Shown: positions 1 to 7,270 of the stretch, in pieces | How the letters are laid out: each line of letters begins with the position of its first letter | How positions within the stretch are numbered: position 1 is the first letter of the stretch | DNA from: an uncultured Pelagibacteraceae bacterium | GTDB taxonomy: Bacteria > Pseudomonadota > Alphaproteobacteria > Pelagibacterales > Pelagibacteraceae | DNA length: 34,923 bases | Direction: 5' to 3' | Assembly (NCBI GenBank): GCA_902580135.1 | Contig: CACHJL010000011.1 | Span: forward strand, 1 to 34,923 | The notes under the pieces: model-generated | What the model saw: the letters and a program-made list of their open reading frames with translations, nothing else | What the model was told of the DNA's origin: nothing | Database searches by the model: none | Program-made: the position numbers and the translations under genes

Positions 1-657
1 AAAGCTCAAAAAGTAGATTTAGAAAAAATATCAGTTACAAAATTAGCAGACCAATTTCACGAATTTATAACTAATACAAAAAATTTGAATTTAGAATTAG
101 CTTCTGAATATCTTCTAATGGCTACTTGGTTAACATATTTAAAATCAAAATTATTATTACCAGAATCTGAAGAGGAAGAATTCAAAGCTTTAGAAGTTGC
201 AGAAAAGTTAAAACTTCAATTAAAAAAACTTGAATTAATAAGATTACTCTCTTCACAAATGCTAAGTAGAAAAAGATTAGGTAGAGATGTTTTTATGCGT
301 GGATCTAAAAGTGGAATGAGATCTATATATGATTCAAAATATACATTAACTTTATTTGAAATTTTAAAAACATATTCCAATATTGTTATGACTAAAGATT
401 TTCAAAAAATGAATATTCCAAAATTGCCTGTGTTTACTACGGAAGATGGCATCAGTAGAATAAAAGGTTTTTTTGGAAAACTAAATGAATGGAAAAATAT
501 TTCAGAATTAATACCTGGTAATTTTAAATCATCTAAAAACCTCAAAAGAACGGGTCAAGCTGGAATTTTATCTGGTTCACTAGAACTTGTTAAAGAAGGT
601 AACGTTAAAATTAAACAAAATAGTTTATTTGAAGATATTTATATTAAGGAAAATTAA
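1..657 (+). CDS. scpA: Segregation and condensation protein A (5' end outside the window)
   Basis: ScpA is the kleisin subunit that bridges SMC heads with ScpB to compact and segregate the chromosome. The reading frame is open from base 1, so the gene starts upstream. The first residues seen, including DLEKISVTKLADQF, fit the conserved N-terminal half of ScpA, followed by the helical stretch ASEYLLMATWLTYLKSKLLLP near residues 33-53 of the visible part. An internal TTG at 85 is not a credible start because conserved sequence lies before it. The visible part is 218 codons, so only a small N-terminal piece is missing. It contains an in-frame GGT-TTT-TTT-GGA (GG-T7-GG) at about 466-476. The TAA overlaps the scpB ATG by one base, so the two are translationally coupled. 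Confidence is high from the scpB neighbour and the motif pattern. Confidence 0.9.
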   Translation, partial: KAQKVDLEKISVTKLADQFHEFITNTKNLNLELASEYLLMATWLTYLKSKLLLPESEEEEFKALEVAEKLKLQLKKLELIRLLSSQMLSRKRLGRDVFMRGSKSGMRSIYDSKYTLTLFEILKTYSNIVMTKDFQKMNIPKLPVFTTEDGISRIKGFFGKLNEWKNISELIPGNFKSSKNLKRTGQAGILSGSLELVKEGNVKIKQNSLFEDIYIKEN

Positions 658-1349
658 TGAACAAAGTTAAAAAAAATAATGTAGTAAATTTTCCCGGTAA
701 AATTAGTGATGCAGAAAGAGAAGTTGAAGCAATTATTTTTGCTGCTGCAGAACCTCTTTCTATAGAAACAATTGAATCAAAAATTTCTAAAAAAATGGAT
801 GTTCTAAAAATATTAGAAAAGTTAAAAAATTTTTATTCTAATAGAGGTATTAATTTAGTCTGTATTTCTAATAAATGGTCTTTTAGAACAGCAGAAAATC
901 TTTCTTCATTAATGTCACAACAAAAAACTGTTGAAAAAAAATTATCAAAAGCTGCAATAGAAACTTTAGCTATTATTGTATATCACCAACCAGTTACAAG
1001 GGCTGAAATTGAAGAAATTAGAGGAGTAGCTTTCGGCACTAATACACTTGAAATTCTTATGGAGTTAAATTGGGTTAGACCTCTAGGTAGAAAAGATGTA
1101 CCTGGAAAGCCAATTCAATATGGAACGTCTGAAGACTTTCTAAGTCATTTTAACTTGCAAAAATTATCTGATTTACCAACTGTTGATGAGTTAGGTTCAG
1201 CTGGATTAATTGACACTTCAAATGTCGATGCTTCAATTTTTGGAACAGGAAAATTCTATAAAGAAAAGCAAGAAGACAAAAAGGAAAATATTTACTCTGA
1301 GATAGATGAAATGTTAAGTGGTACTCTTAAAAATGATGATGATGAGTAA
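657..1349 (+). CDS. scpB: Segregation and condensation protein B
   Basis: ScpB (230 aa) binds the ScpA kleisin as a dimer and completes the SMC-ScpAB condensin. Two winged-helix domains can be traced. The first, about residues 20-95, begins with EVEAIIFAAAEPLS. The second, about residues 100-165, contains KAAIETLAIIVYHQPVTR and the conserved EIRGV/GRKDVPGKP segment. The acidic C-terminal tail from about residue 185 is low-complexity and probably disordered. The start ATG overlaps the scpA stop codon by one base (TAATG), which fixes this start. The same scpA-scpB-tatABC-serS order is common in Alphaproteobacteria. A 43-base gap separates it from tatA. Confidence 0.93.
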   Translation: MNKVKKNNVVNFPGKISDAEREVEAIIFAAAEPLSIETIESKISKKMDVLKILEKLKNFYSNRGINLVCISNKWSFRTAENLSSLMSQQKTVEKKLSKAAIETLAIIVYHQPVTRAEIEEIRGVAFGTNTLEILMELNWVRPLGRKDVPGKPIQYGTSEDFLSHFNLQKLSDLPTVDELGSAGLIDTSNVDASIFGTGKFYKEKQEDKKENIYSEIDEMLSGTLKNDDDE

Positions 1350-1386
1350 AAAGATACTTTTAAAAATCAAATTATAGGGGTATAAG

Positions 1387-1400
1387 ATACTCATGAGTAT
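1387..1400. repeat. Perfect 14-bp palindrome across the tatA start codon
   Basis: The bases ATACTCATGAGTAT equal their own reverse complement and centre on the tatA ATG (1393-1395). It could be an operator half-site pair or an RNA self-pairing element that would hide the start codon, or a chance event in AT-rich DNA. No function can be assigned from sequence alone. Confidence 0.45.
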
Positions 1401-1590
1401 AGGATTTTGGCAAATAGCAATAGTAGTTATCTTGGTGGTCTTACTTTTTGGAAGAGGAAAGATTTCGAGCCTGATGGGCGATGTTGCTAAAGGTATTAAA
1501 AGTTTTAAAAAAGGCATGTCTTCAGATCCTACTGAAGATAGTGAGCCTAAAAATATTTCAGATAATCAAGACTCAAAAAACAAAGAGTAA
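1393..1590 (+). CDS. tatA: Sec-independent translocase subunit TatA
   Basis: TatA (65 aa) polymerises in the inner membrane to let folded, twin-arginine-signal proteins cross. The sequence shows one N-terminal membrane helix (about residues 5-20, preceded by GFWQ), an FGRGK hinge, an amphipathic helix (about residues 26-42) and a short acidic-polar tail. This is the usual TatA layout at normal short length. The start ATG lies within a perfect 14-base palindrome (1387-1400). An AGGGG at 1376-1380 is rather far (12 bases) from the ATG, and a TATAAG at 1381-1386 could be a -10 element, so the ribosome-binding signal is unclear. Three bases separate it from tatB. Assignment as TatA rather than TatB rests on the FGRGK hinge and gene order. 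Confidence 0.92.
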   Translation: MSIGFWQIAIVVILVVLLFGRGKISSLMGDVAKGIKSFKKGMSSDPTEDSEPKNISDNQDSKNKE

Positions 1591-1593
1591 TTA

Positions 1594-1830
1594 ATGCCAC
1601 AGATTGGCTGGTTTGAAATCTTAATAATCGTTTCAATTGCAATAATAGTTGTTGGACCTAAAGATTTTCCTATCATGTTAAAAAAAGTTGGCTCTTGGAT
1701 TGGATCAGCTAAAAGATATATTTCCGATATTCAAAATCAAGTCACAAATGTTACTGAAGAAAAATTTGATAACATAGATGAAAAACCAAAAACAGATAAT
1801 ACTGAGGATGAAATAAAAAATGACAAATAA
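1594..1830 (+). CDS. tatB: Sec-independent translocase subunit TatB
   Basis: TatB (78 aa) pairs with TatC to form the receptor for twin-arginine signal peptides. It has an N-terminal membrane helix (about residues 6-21), the diagnostic GPKDFP segment at about 21-26 (TatB family VGP.dLP), then an amphipathic helix KKVGSWIGSAKRYISDIQNQV and a charged tail. The GPKD segment and position between tatA and tatC distinguish it from TatA. It is short compared with enterobacterial TatB, which has a longer tail, but streamlined alphaproteobacterial forms are short. Its last 11 bases overlap the tatC start. Confidence 0.9.
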   Translation: MPQIGWFEILIIVSIAIIVVGPKDFPIMLKKVGSWIGSAKRYISDIQNQVTNVTEEKFDNIDEKPKTDNTEDEIKNDK

Positions 1831-2587
1831 AGAAAAAGAAGGTGGATTTATAAGTCATTTGACTGAATTAAGACAAAGACTCATCAATTCATTAATTTTT
1901 TTAGCATTATTATTTGTTCTTTGTTATTTCTTTTCCGAGTACATCTACGGGTTTCTTGTGGAACCGTATGCTGAAGCAGTTAAGAATGATGAAACTGAAA
2001 GAAGATTAATTTTTACAGCGTTACAAGAAACATTTTTAACTTATTTAAAAGTATCTTTCTTTGCGGCATTTTTTGTTACTAGCCCTTTTCTTTTGATTCA
2101 AATATGGAAATTTATTGCTCCAGGTTTATATAATCATGAAAAAAAAGCTATTATGCCATACTTGGTTTTGACTCCTATATTATTTTTACTAGGTGGAATG
2201 CTTGTTTACTATTTAATTATGCCACTAGCTATTAAGTTTTTTTTATCATTTGAAAGTGCAGGCGTTAGTACAAACTTGCCTATTCAACTTGAAGCTAAAG
2301 TTAATGAGTATTTATCCTTAGTTATGAAATTAATATTTGCTTTTGGTTTAAGTTTTCAATTACCAGTGGTTCTAAGCTTACTAGCAAGAATTGGTATAGT
2401 AAATTCAACATTTTTAAAAGAAAGAAGAAAATATGTTGTAGTTATGATTTTTGCTGCTGCTGCTGTATTAACGCCCCCAGATCCAGTAACCCAAATAGGT
2501 TTAGCTATACCTTTATTAATTTTATATGAATTGTCAATTTTTTCAGTAAATATAATTGAAAAGAAGGCTGCACAAAAAAATGCATAA
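1820..2587 (+). CDS. tatC: Sec-independent translocase subunit TatC
   Basis: TatC (255 aa) is the six-span membrane core of the Tat translocase that reads the twin-arginine motif. The N-terminal cytoplasmic HLTELRQRL motif is at about residues 14-22. The conserved IWKFIAPGLYNHEKK segment, containing the signal-binding glutamate, is at about residues 95-109. FGLSFQLPVV and the TPPDPVTQ loop follow towards the C-terminus. Length is normal. It overlaps tatB by 11 bases and its end overlaps the serS start by 8 bases, so the tat genes and serS appear to form one translationally linked unit. A T8 run at about 2237-2244 is in frame here (Lys-Phe-Phe-Leu), a useful contrast with the broken T8 runs elsewhere in the window. 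Confidence 0.95.
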   Translation: MTNKEKEGGFISHLTELRQRLINSLIFLALLFVLCYFFSEYIYGFLVEPYAEAVKNDETERRLIFTALQETFLTYLKVSFFAAFFVTSPFLLIQIWKFIAPGLYNHEKKAIMPYLVLTPILFLLGGMLVYYLIMPLAIKFFLSFESAGVSTNLPIQLEAKVNEYLSLVMKLIFAFGLSFQLPVVLSLLARIGIVNSTFLKERRKYVVVMIFAAAAVLTPPDPVTQIGLAIPLLILYELSIFSVNIIEKKAAQKNA

Positions 2588-3839
2588 TATAAAAGACATT
2601 CGAAATAATTTTGAAGATTTTAAAAAAAGTATCGAGCATAGAAACTTTGATGTTAATTTAGACGATATAATTGATTTAGATAAAGAAAATAGAAATTATA
2701 TTCAGGATAAAGAAAAACTTGAAATGGAAAGAAAATCTATTTCAAAATCTAAAGATGAAAGTTTGTTTGCTAAATCAAAAGAAATATCAGTTAAAATTGA
2801 AGAGTTAAGTAAAAAGCAAAAAATAGTTAAGGGTAAACTTGATAATATTTTGAATTCTATACCAAATGTACCTTTAAAAGATGTTCCTATAGGCAAAGAT
2901 GAAAATGATAACAAAGAAGTAGTTAAAGTAGGAAATATCAACAAATTTTCTTTTAAACCTAAGTCTCATTACGAAATAGGTGAAAAACTCAATATGTTAG
3001 ATTTTGATCTGGCTACAAAAACAACAGGATCAAGGTTTGTTTTTGTTAAAGATAAATTGGCGACTTTAGAGAGAGCTATATCGAATTTTATGATTGATAC
3101 ACATACAAAAAATAATGGTTATACAGAAATTTCACCTCCTCTCATGGCTACAGATAATACAATGTTTGGAACAGGACAATTACCAAAATTTGAAAATGAC
3201 CAATTTGAAATTAAATTTGATGAAAAAAGTGACAGGAAGTTTTTAATTCCAACTGCAGAAGTAATTTTAACAAACATGGTTAAAAATCAGATTTTAAATA
3301 TTAAATCTCTACCGATGAGATTAGTTGCTTCTACCCCATGTTTTAGAAAAGAAGCAGGTAGTTATGGTAAAGATACCAAGGGAATGATTAGACAACATCA
3401 ATTCTATAAAGTTGAATTAGTTAGTATTGTTGAAAATAATAAATGTTTAGATGAACTTGAAAGAATGACTAATTGTGCAACAAAAATATTAGATGATCTT
3501 AAGCTTCCTTACAGAAAAATTATATTAAGTACAGGTGATATGGGTTTCAGTGCTGAAAAAACTTATGATATTGAGGTTTGGCTTCCATCAGAAGAAAAAT
3601 ATAGAGAAATCTCTAGTTGCTCTTCTTGTGGAACTTTTCAGTCCAAGAGAATGAAAGCGAGATATAAAAATAAAGATAACAATATAGAATTTGTTGGTAC
3701 TTTAAATGGAAGCGGTCTTGCCGTTGGTAGAACTCTAATAGCAATTTTAGAAAATTATCAAATAGAAGATGGGTCAATTATAATTCCAGATGTTCTAAAA
3801 CCATATATGGGAAATATTGACAAAATCTCTGTCAATTAA
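2580..3839 (+). CDS. serS: Serine--tRNA ligase
   Basis: Seryl-tRNA synthetase (419 aa from this start), class II, charges tRNA-Ser with serine. The N-terminal part (about 25-105) is a Lys/Glu-rich coiled coil, the arm that grips the long variable loop of tRNA-Ser. Class II motif 2 is seen in STPCFRKEAGSYGKDTKG (about residues 255-272), and motif 3 in GSGLAVGRTLIAILEN near the C-terminus. SSCSSCGTFQSKR is the conserved serine-site region. The ATG at 2580 is preferred because the protein then begins MHNIKDIR as in the family; an upstream TTG at 2556 would add eight unlikely residues. It overlaps tatC by 8 bases. In many alphaproteobacteria surE and pcm follow; here yajC follows directly after 54 bases. 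Confidence 0.96.
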   Translation: MHNIKDIRNNFEDFKKSIEHRNFDVNLDDIIDLDKENRNYIQDKEKLEMERKSISKSKDESLFAKSKEISVKIEELSKKQKIVKGKLDNILNSIPNVPLKDVPIGKDENDNKEVVKVGNINKFSFKPKSHYEIGEKLNMLDFDLATKTTGSRFVFVKDKLATLERAISNFMIDTHTKNNGYTEISPPLMATDNTMFGTGQLPKFENDQFEIKFDEKSDRKFLIPTAEVILTNMVKNQILNIKSLPMRLVASTPCFRKEAGSYGKDTKGMIRQHQFYKVELVSIVENNKCLDELERMTNCATKILDDLKLPYRKIILSTGDMGFSAEKTYDIEVWLPSEEKYREISSCSSCGTFQSKRMKARYKNKDNNIEFVGTLNGSGLAVGRTLIAILENYQIEDGSIIIPDVLKPYMGNIDKISVN

Positions 3840-3842
3840 GAG

Positions 3843-3869
3843 TTGTCTTTAAATATTAGATAGTATAAA
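3843..3869 (+). promoter_or_regulatory. Possible promoter for yajC-secDF
   Basis: TTGTCT at 3843-3848 and TATAAA at 3864-3869 are spaced by 15 bases, a little short for sigma-70. An AGAGGA Shine-Dalgarno (3884-3889) stands 4 bases before the yajC ATG, one of the clearest ribosome-binding sites in the window. The gap after serS is 54 bases, long for this region, which supports an internal promoter. Confidence 0.4.
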
Positions 3870-3893
3870 TAATCCTAAACTTAAGAGGACATC

Positions 3894-4178
3894 ATGGATG
3901 CTGGAATTGGACAATTTATACCTTTAATTTTAATTTTTGTTATTTTTTACTTTTTCTTAATTAGACCTCAACAAAAGAAGGTTAAAGAACACAAATTAAT
4001 GGTTGAGGGATTAAAAAGAGGTGACAAGGTGATAACAACTGGCGGTATAGTGGGTACTGTTGAAAGAATTATAGATAATGAAAAAGTCGAAGTTAATATC
4101 TCTGAAAATGTAAATGTTGAGATTATTAGAGCCAGTGGTATCCAAGGATTAGTATCAACTGTTGAGCCTAAAAAATAA
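3894..4178 (+). CDS. yajC: Preprotein translocase subunit YajC
   Basis: YajC (94 aa) is a small single-span protein that associates with SecDF and the SecYEG translocon. One membrane helix (about residues 7-24) is followed by the conserved FLIRPQQKKVKEH motif and then LKRGDKVITTGGIVGTV, both hallmarks of the family. The length is typical. It has a strong AGAGGA ribosome-binding site. secD starts 15 bases downstream, so the three sec genes form an operon. Confidence 0.95.
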   Translation: MDAGIGQFIPLILIFVIFYFFLIRPQQKKVKEHKLMVEGLKRGDKVITTGGIVGTVERIIDNEKVEVNISENVNVEIIRASGIQGLVSTVEPKK

Positions 4179-4193
4179 TATTCAAATTTTAAA

Positions 4194-5747
4194 GTGTTAT
4201 ACTTTTCTAAATTAAGAGTAATTTCAGTATTGATATTTACTTTAATCATTTCGTACTTTGCAGTTTCAAATTTTTTAAAATTTGATGATGATTATTTTTC
4301 AAAAAATATAAAACTAGGTCTTGATCTTCAAGGAGGATCATATTTACTTTTAGAAATAGATAACAAACCAGTTGTAACACAAAAATTGCAAAGCAAATTA
4401 ATTGAATTAAAAAGATATTTTAAAGAAAAAAATTTGATTTTAAGAAATTTTTCTGTAGATGAAGGTTCAATTATATTTGAATCAAAAAATAATGACGTTG
4501 AAGAAATTAAAAAGATTCTAGATGATGATGAAAGTGAAATAAACCCTTATTTTCAACAATATAAATCCCATCAATTTGATTTTGTTGAAGAAAATAACTT
4601 TTTTAAACTCACACTATCTAATTATGGTTTAATTTTATTAAAAAATTCATCTCTAGATCAAGCTATTGAAATAGTGAGAAGAAGAGTTGATGAAGTAGGA
4701 ACAAATGAACCTAATATTTTAAAGAGGGGAAATGATAGAATTTTAGTTGAATTACCAGGTTTAGATGACCCAGGAAGAATTAAGACTTTGCTGGGTAAAA
4801 CTGCAAATTTAACTTTTCAATTTATAACTCAAAATTTAGAAGAATCGTTTGGAACAGAAAAATTAATGTTTGAGGATGAATCTGAGGAAGCAATTGTAAG
4901 TAAACGAATTATTCTAAGTGGAGATAATTTAGTTGATGCCAAACCTTCTATGGATACACAATCAAACGAGACAGTAGTAAATTTTAGTCTTGATAGAGTG
5001 GGTGCTAAAAAATTTGGAAAAGCTACTAGCAATGGCGTGGGAAAAAGGTTAGCAATAGTTTTAGATGGTAAAATTATAAGCGCTCCATCTGTTAGAGAAC
5101 CAATAATAGGAGGGTCAGGGCAAATATCTGGTAATTTTACTTTTCAATCAGCAACAGACCTAGCATTATTATTAAGATCAGGTGCTTTACCAGCACCTTT
5201 AACTATCATTGAAGAAAGATCAGTAGGTCCAGATTTAGGTCAAGACTCTATTAAAGCAGGAATTTTTTCACTAATAATTGGTTTTGCTTTAGTTGTATTA
5301 TTTATGATTTATAAATACAGAGTTTTTGGCGTCATTGCTAATTTAGCTTTAATCTCTAATTTATTTTTATTAGTTGGAATTTTAACTTTGTTTGAAGCTA
5401 CTTTAACTTTACCTGGTATTGCAGGAATAATTCTTACAGTTGGTATGGCAGTTGATGCAAATGTTCTTATTTTTGAGAGAATTAAGGAAGAAGTTAAAAA
5501 TGAAAAAAATTACATAATTGCTTTTGATTCAGGATATACAAAGTCTAGAACTACAATATTAGATGCCAATATAACAACTTTAATAGCTGCTTTCATATTG
5601 TTTTTTATGGGATCTGGTCCAATTAAAGGTTTTTCAATTACTCTGGGCATAGGAATATTAACTACCTTATTTTCTGTTTATTTTATAGCTCGATTGTTTA
5701 CAGCCTTTTTTGTAATAAAAAATAAAAATAAGGAAAAATTAATTTAA
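4194..5747 (+). CDS. secD: Protein translocase subunit SecD
   Basis: SecD (517 aa) uses the proton gradient with SecF to pull secretory proteins out of SecYEG on the periplasmic side. The first membrane helix is at about residues 9-27, followed by the conserved DLQGGSYLLLEID (about 43-55). The periplasmic domain carries VRRRVDEVGTNEP, and the P1 base region leads to the RND-like membrane bundle (about 360-505). The bundle includes GMAVDANVLIFERIKEE, with the conserved aspartate. The likely start is GTG at 4194; no ATG gives a better N-terminus. It directly abuts secF (stop 5745-5747, next ATG 5748). Confidence 0.95.
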   Translation: MLYFSKLRVISVLIFTLIISYFAVSNFLKFDDDYFSKNIKLGLDLQGGSYLLLEIDNKPVVTQKLQSKLIELKRYFKEKNLILRNFSVDEGSIIFESKNNDVEEIKKILDDDESEINPYFQQYKSHQFDFVEENNFFKLTLSNYGLILLKNSSLDQAIEIVRRRVDEVGTNEPNILKRGNDRILVELPGLDDPGRIKTLLGKTANLTFQFITQNLEESFGTEKLMFEDESEEAIVSKRIILSGDNLVDAKPSMDTQSNETVVNFSLDRVGAKKFGKATSNGVGKRLAIVLDGKIISAPSVREPIIGGSGQISGNFTFQSATDLALLLRSGALPAPLTIIEERSVGPDLGQDSIKAGIFSLIIGFALVVLFMIYKYRVFGVIANLALISNLFLLVGILTLFEATLTLPGIAGIILTVGMAVDANVLIFERIKEEVKNEKNYIIAFDSGYTKSRTTILDANITTLIAAFILFFMGSGPIKGFSITLGIGILTTLFSVYFIARLFTAFFVIKNKNKEKLI

Positions 5748-6641
5748 ATGAAAACAATCCAATTTAATAAATTATACAAAAAACTTAACATTACGTCATT
5801 AGTATTAATAATAATTTCTTTATTTTTATTATTATTTAAAGGACTTAACTTTGGCGTAGATTTTAAAGGTGGTACCTTAATTGAGATTAGGACTGAACAA
5901 AGTTCCTCTAAAATATCTTTAATTAGAGATAGTTTTAATCAAATGAATCTTGGGGATGTTTCTGTAAAAAGCTTTGGAAACAAAACTGATTATATTGTTA
6001 AATTTGAAAAACAAAATTCAAATGATCCTGAGTTTATAGATAATATTAAAAAAAAATTATCTAATTCAATTGCTAATGTAGATTTTAGAAGAGTAGAAAA
6101 TGTAGGTCCAAAAGTAAGTGCTGAACTACTTAGATCTGGAATAATAGCGATTGGATTATCCTTGGCAGCAATGCTATTATATATATGGATAAGATTTGAA
6201 TGGCAGTTTAGCTTAGGTGCAATTTTAGCTTTATTTCATGATGTAATATTAACATTAGGTATATTTTCACTTTTCTCGCTAGAAATAAATTTATCAATTG
6301 TAGCAGCAGTCTTAACAATAGTAGGTTACTCAATGAATGATACAGTTGTAATTTTTGACCGTGTAAGAGAAAATTTAAAAAAATACTCTGATATTAAAAT
6401 TTTTGAATTAACAAATATTTCTATTAATGAAACTTTATCAAGAACAATAATAACTTCTGCAACTACATTATTAGCTTTAACTTCAATATATTTATTTGGT
6501 GGAGAAATTTTGAAGGGTTTTTCTTTAGCAATGATTTTAGGAGTAATATTTGGAACCTATTCTTCAATATATATAGCAAATCCAATTTTAGTATTTCTTA
6601 AAGTTAGCCAAAGAACAATTTTAAAAGAAGAAAAAGATTAA
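5748..6641 (+). CDS. secF: Protein translocase subunit SecF
   Basis: SecF (297 aa) forms the second half of the SecDF proton-driven export motor. The first membrane helix is at about residues 15-33, followed by NFGVDFKGGTLIEI. The five C-terminal spans contain GYSMNDTVVIFDRVREN, the SecF signature, and ETLSRTIITSATTLLAL. Its ATG follows the secD stop with no spacer. Its last four bases overlap the end of the convergent PuuD-like gene on the minus strand, leaving no terminator space. Confidence 0.95.
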   Translation: MKTIQFNKLYKKLNITSLVLIIISLFLLLFKGLNFGVDFKGGTLIEIRTEQSSSKISLIRDSFNQMNLGDVSVKSFGNKTDYIVKFEKQNSNDPEFIDNIKKKLSNSIANVDFRRVENVGPKVSAELLRSGIIAIGLSLAAMLLYIWIRFEWQFSLGAILALFHDVILTLGIFSLFSLEINLSIVAAVLTIVGYSMNDTVVIFDRVRENLKKYSDIKIFELTNISINETLSRTIITSATTLLALTSIYLFGGEILKGFSLAMILGVIFGTYSSIYIANPILVFLKVSQRTILKEEKD

Positions 6642-7240
6642 TATAAATTTTGCGCGGCTACCATTGATAACAACATTGGTAATGACAGCAATGTGTTTGT
6701 TCTTGAAAATAGCATTGCAGTTTTTGCTGATTTAGCTTTTAAATCAGGATCGCAATCTACTATTCCTAAAGCTCTTTTTTGATTTGGCCATATTACAAAC
6801 CATACATTAAAGGCCATTATTAAACCTAACCACATTCCAATTCCAATAGCTGTATTCTTTCCACCGCCAGATCCTATTCCAAGTGTCATAGCTTGATGAA
6901 CATATCCATTTAGATAAGCCAAAATTAATCCTGATATTACAGTTAAAAGTGCTGCCCATCTAAACCAAAAAAGTGCCGAAGGTGCAATAAATTTTCCAAT
7001 TGCTGGTTTTTGTTCATCAGGAATCTTAGGCATATTTGGAATTTGAACAAAATTAAAATACCATAGTAGTCCAATCCACATTATTGCAACAACAACATGG
7101 ATATATCTAAATAGCCAGCTCCAAAATAATAAATCAAAGTCAAAACCACCATTTCCAAAATATAAACCCAAAAACAAAAGAATTGATAAAGCTAAAGAAA
7201 TATGTAGGGTTTTTGATAGTGATTGTAGAATCGAAGTCAT
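6638..7240 (-). CDS. PuuD/urate-oxidase-N-like membrane protein without a cytochrome domain
   Basis: This is a 200-residue integral membrane protein with about five predicted spans (roughly 10-28, 42-62, 88-110, 128-152, 183-199). Segments such as RYIHVVVAIMWIGLLWYFNFVQ and the C-terminal SRTNTLLSLPML resemble the membrane domain of PuuD, the family of membrane urate hydroxylases (Urate_ox_N). PuuD proteins normally have a longer membrane part and a C-terminal cytochrome c with CxxCH; no CxxCH is present here. Conserved histidine and tryptophan residues in spans 2-3 could bind cofactor, but this is inference. No purine-degradation genes are nearby. The tail overlaps secF by 4 bases in convergent orientation. 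The gene lies 30 bases downstream of uvrA and may be cotranscribed with it. The name is by resemblance only; a function in urate oxidation is not supported by context. Confidence 0.55.
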   Translation of the reverse strand: MTSILQSLSKTLHISLALSILLFLGLYFGNGGFDFDLLFWSWLFRYIHVVVAIMWIGLLWYFNFVQIPNMPKIPDEQKPAIGKFIAPSALFWFRWAALLTVISGLILAYLNGYVHQAMTLGIGSGGGKNTAIGIGMWLGLIMAFNVWFVIWPNQKRALGIVDCDPDLKAKSAKTAMLFSRTNTLLSLPMLLSMVAAQNLY

Positions 7241-7270
7241 AATAATTTTATATACTATTTTTTTTAAAAT

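Noticed and set aside
1350..1392. Riboswitch or ncRNA ahead of tatA
   Set aside because: The gap is only 43 bases; apart from the palindrome no conserved RNA motif is recognised.
1314..1517. Minus-strand reading frame across scpB end and tatA
   Set aside because: It is the reverse-frame shadow of real genes and has no motif or ribosome-binding signal.
2237..2244. T8 run in tatC as a third frameshift site
   Set aside because: The T8 here is in frame (Lys-Phe-Phe-Leu) and TatC is intact on both sides; the same applies to T8 in metG near 25352.
2556..2579. TTG at 2556 as the serS start
   Set aside because: The added residues MKRRLHKK are not family-like and the ATG at 2580 gives the expected N-terminus.
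3840..3893. Intrinsic terminator after serS
   Set aside because: No GC-rich hairpin followed by T run is present; the gap looks like a promoter instead.
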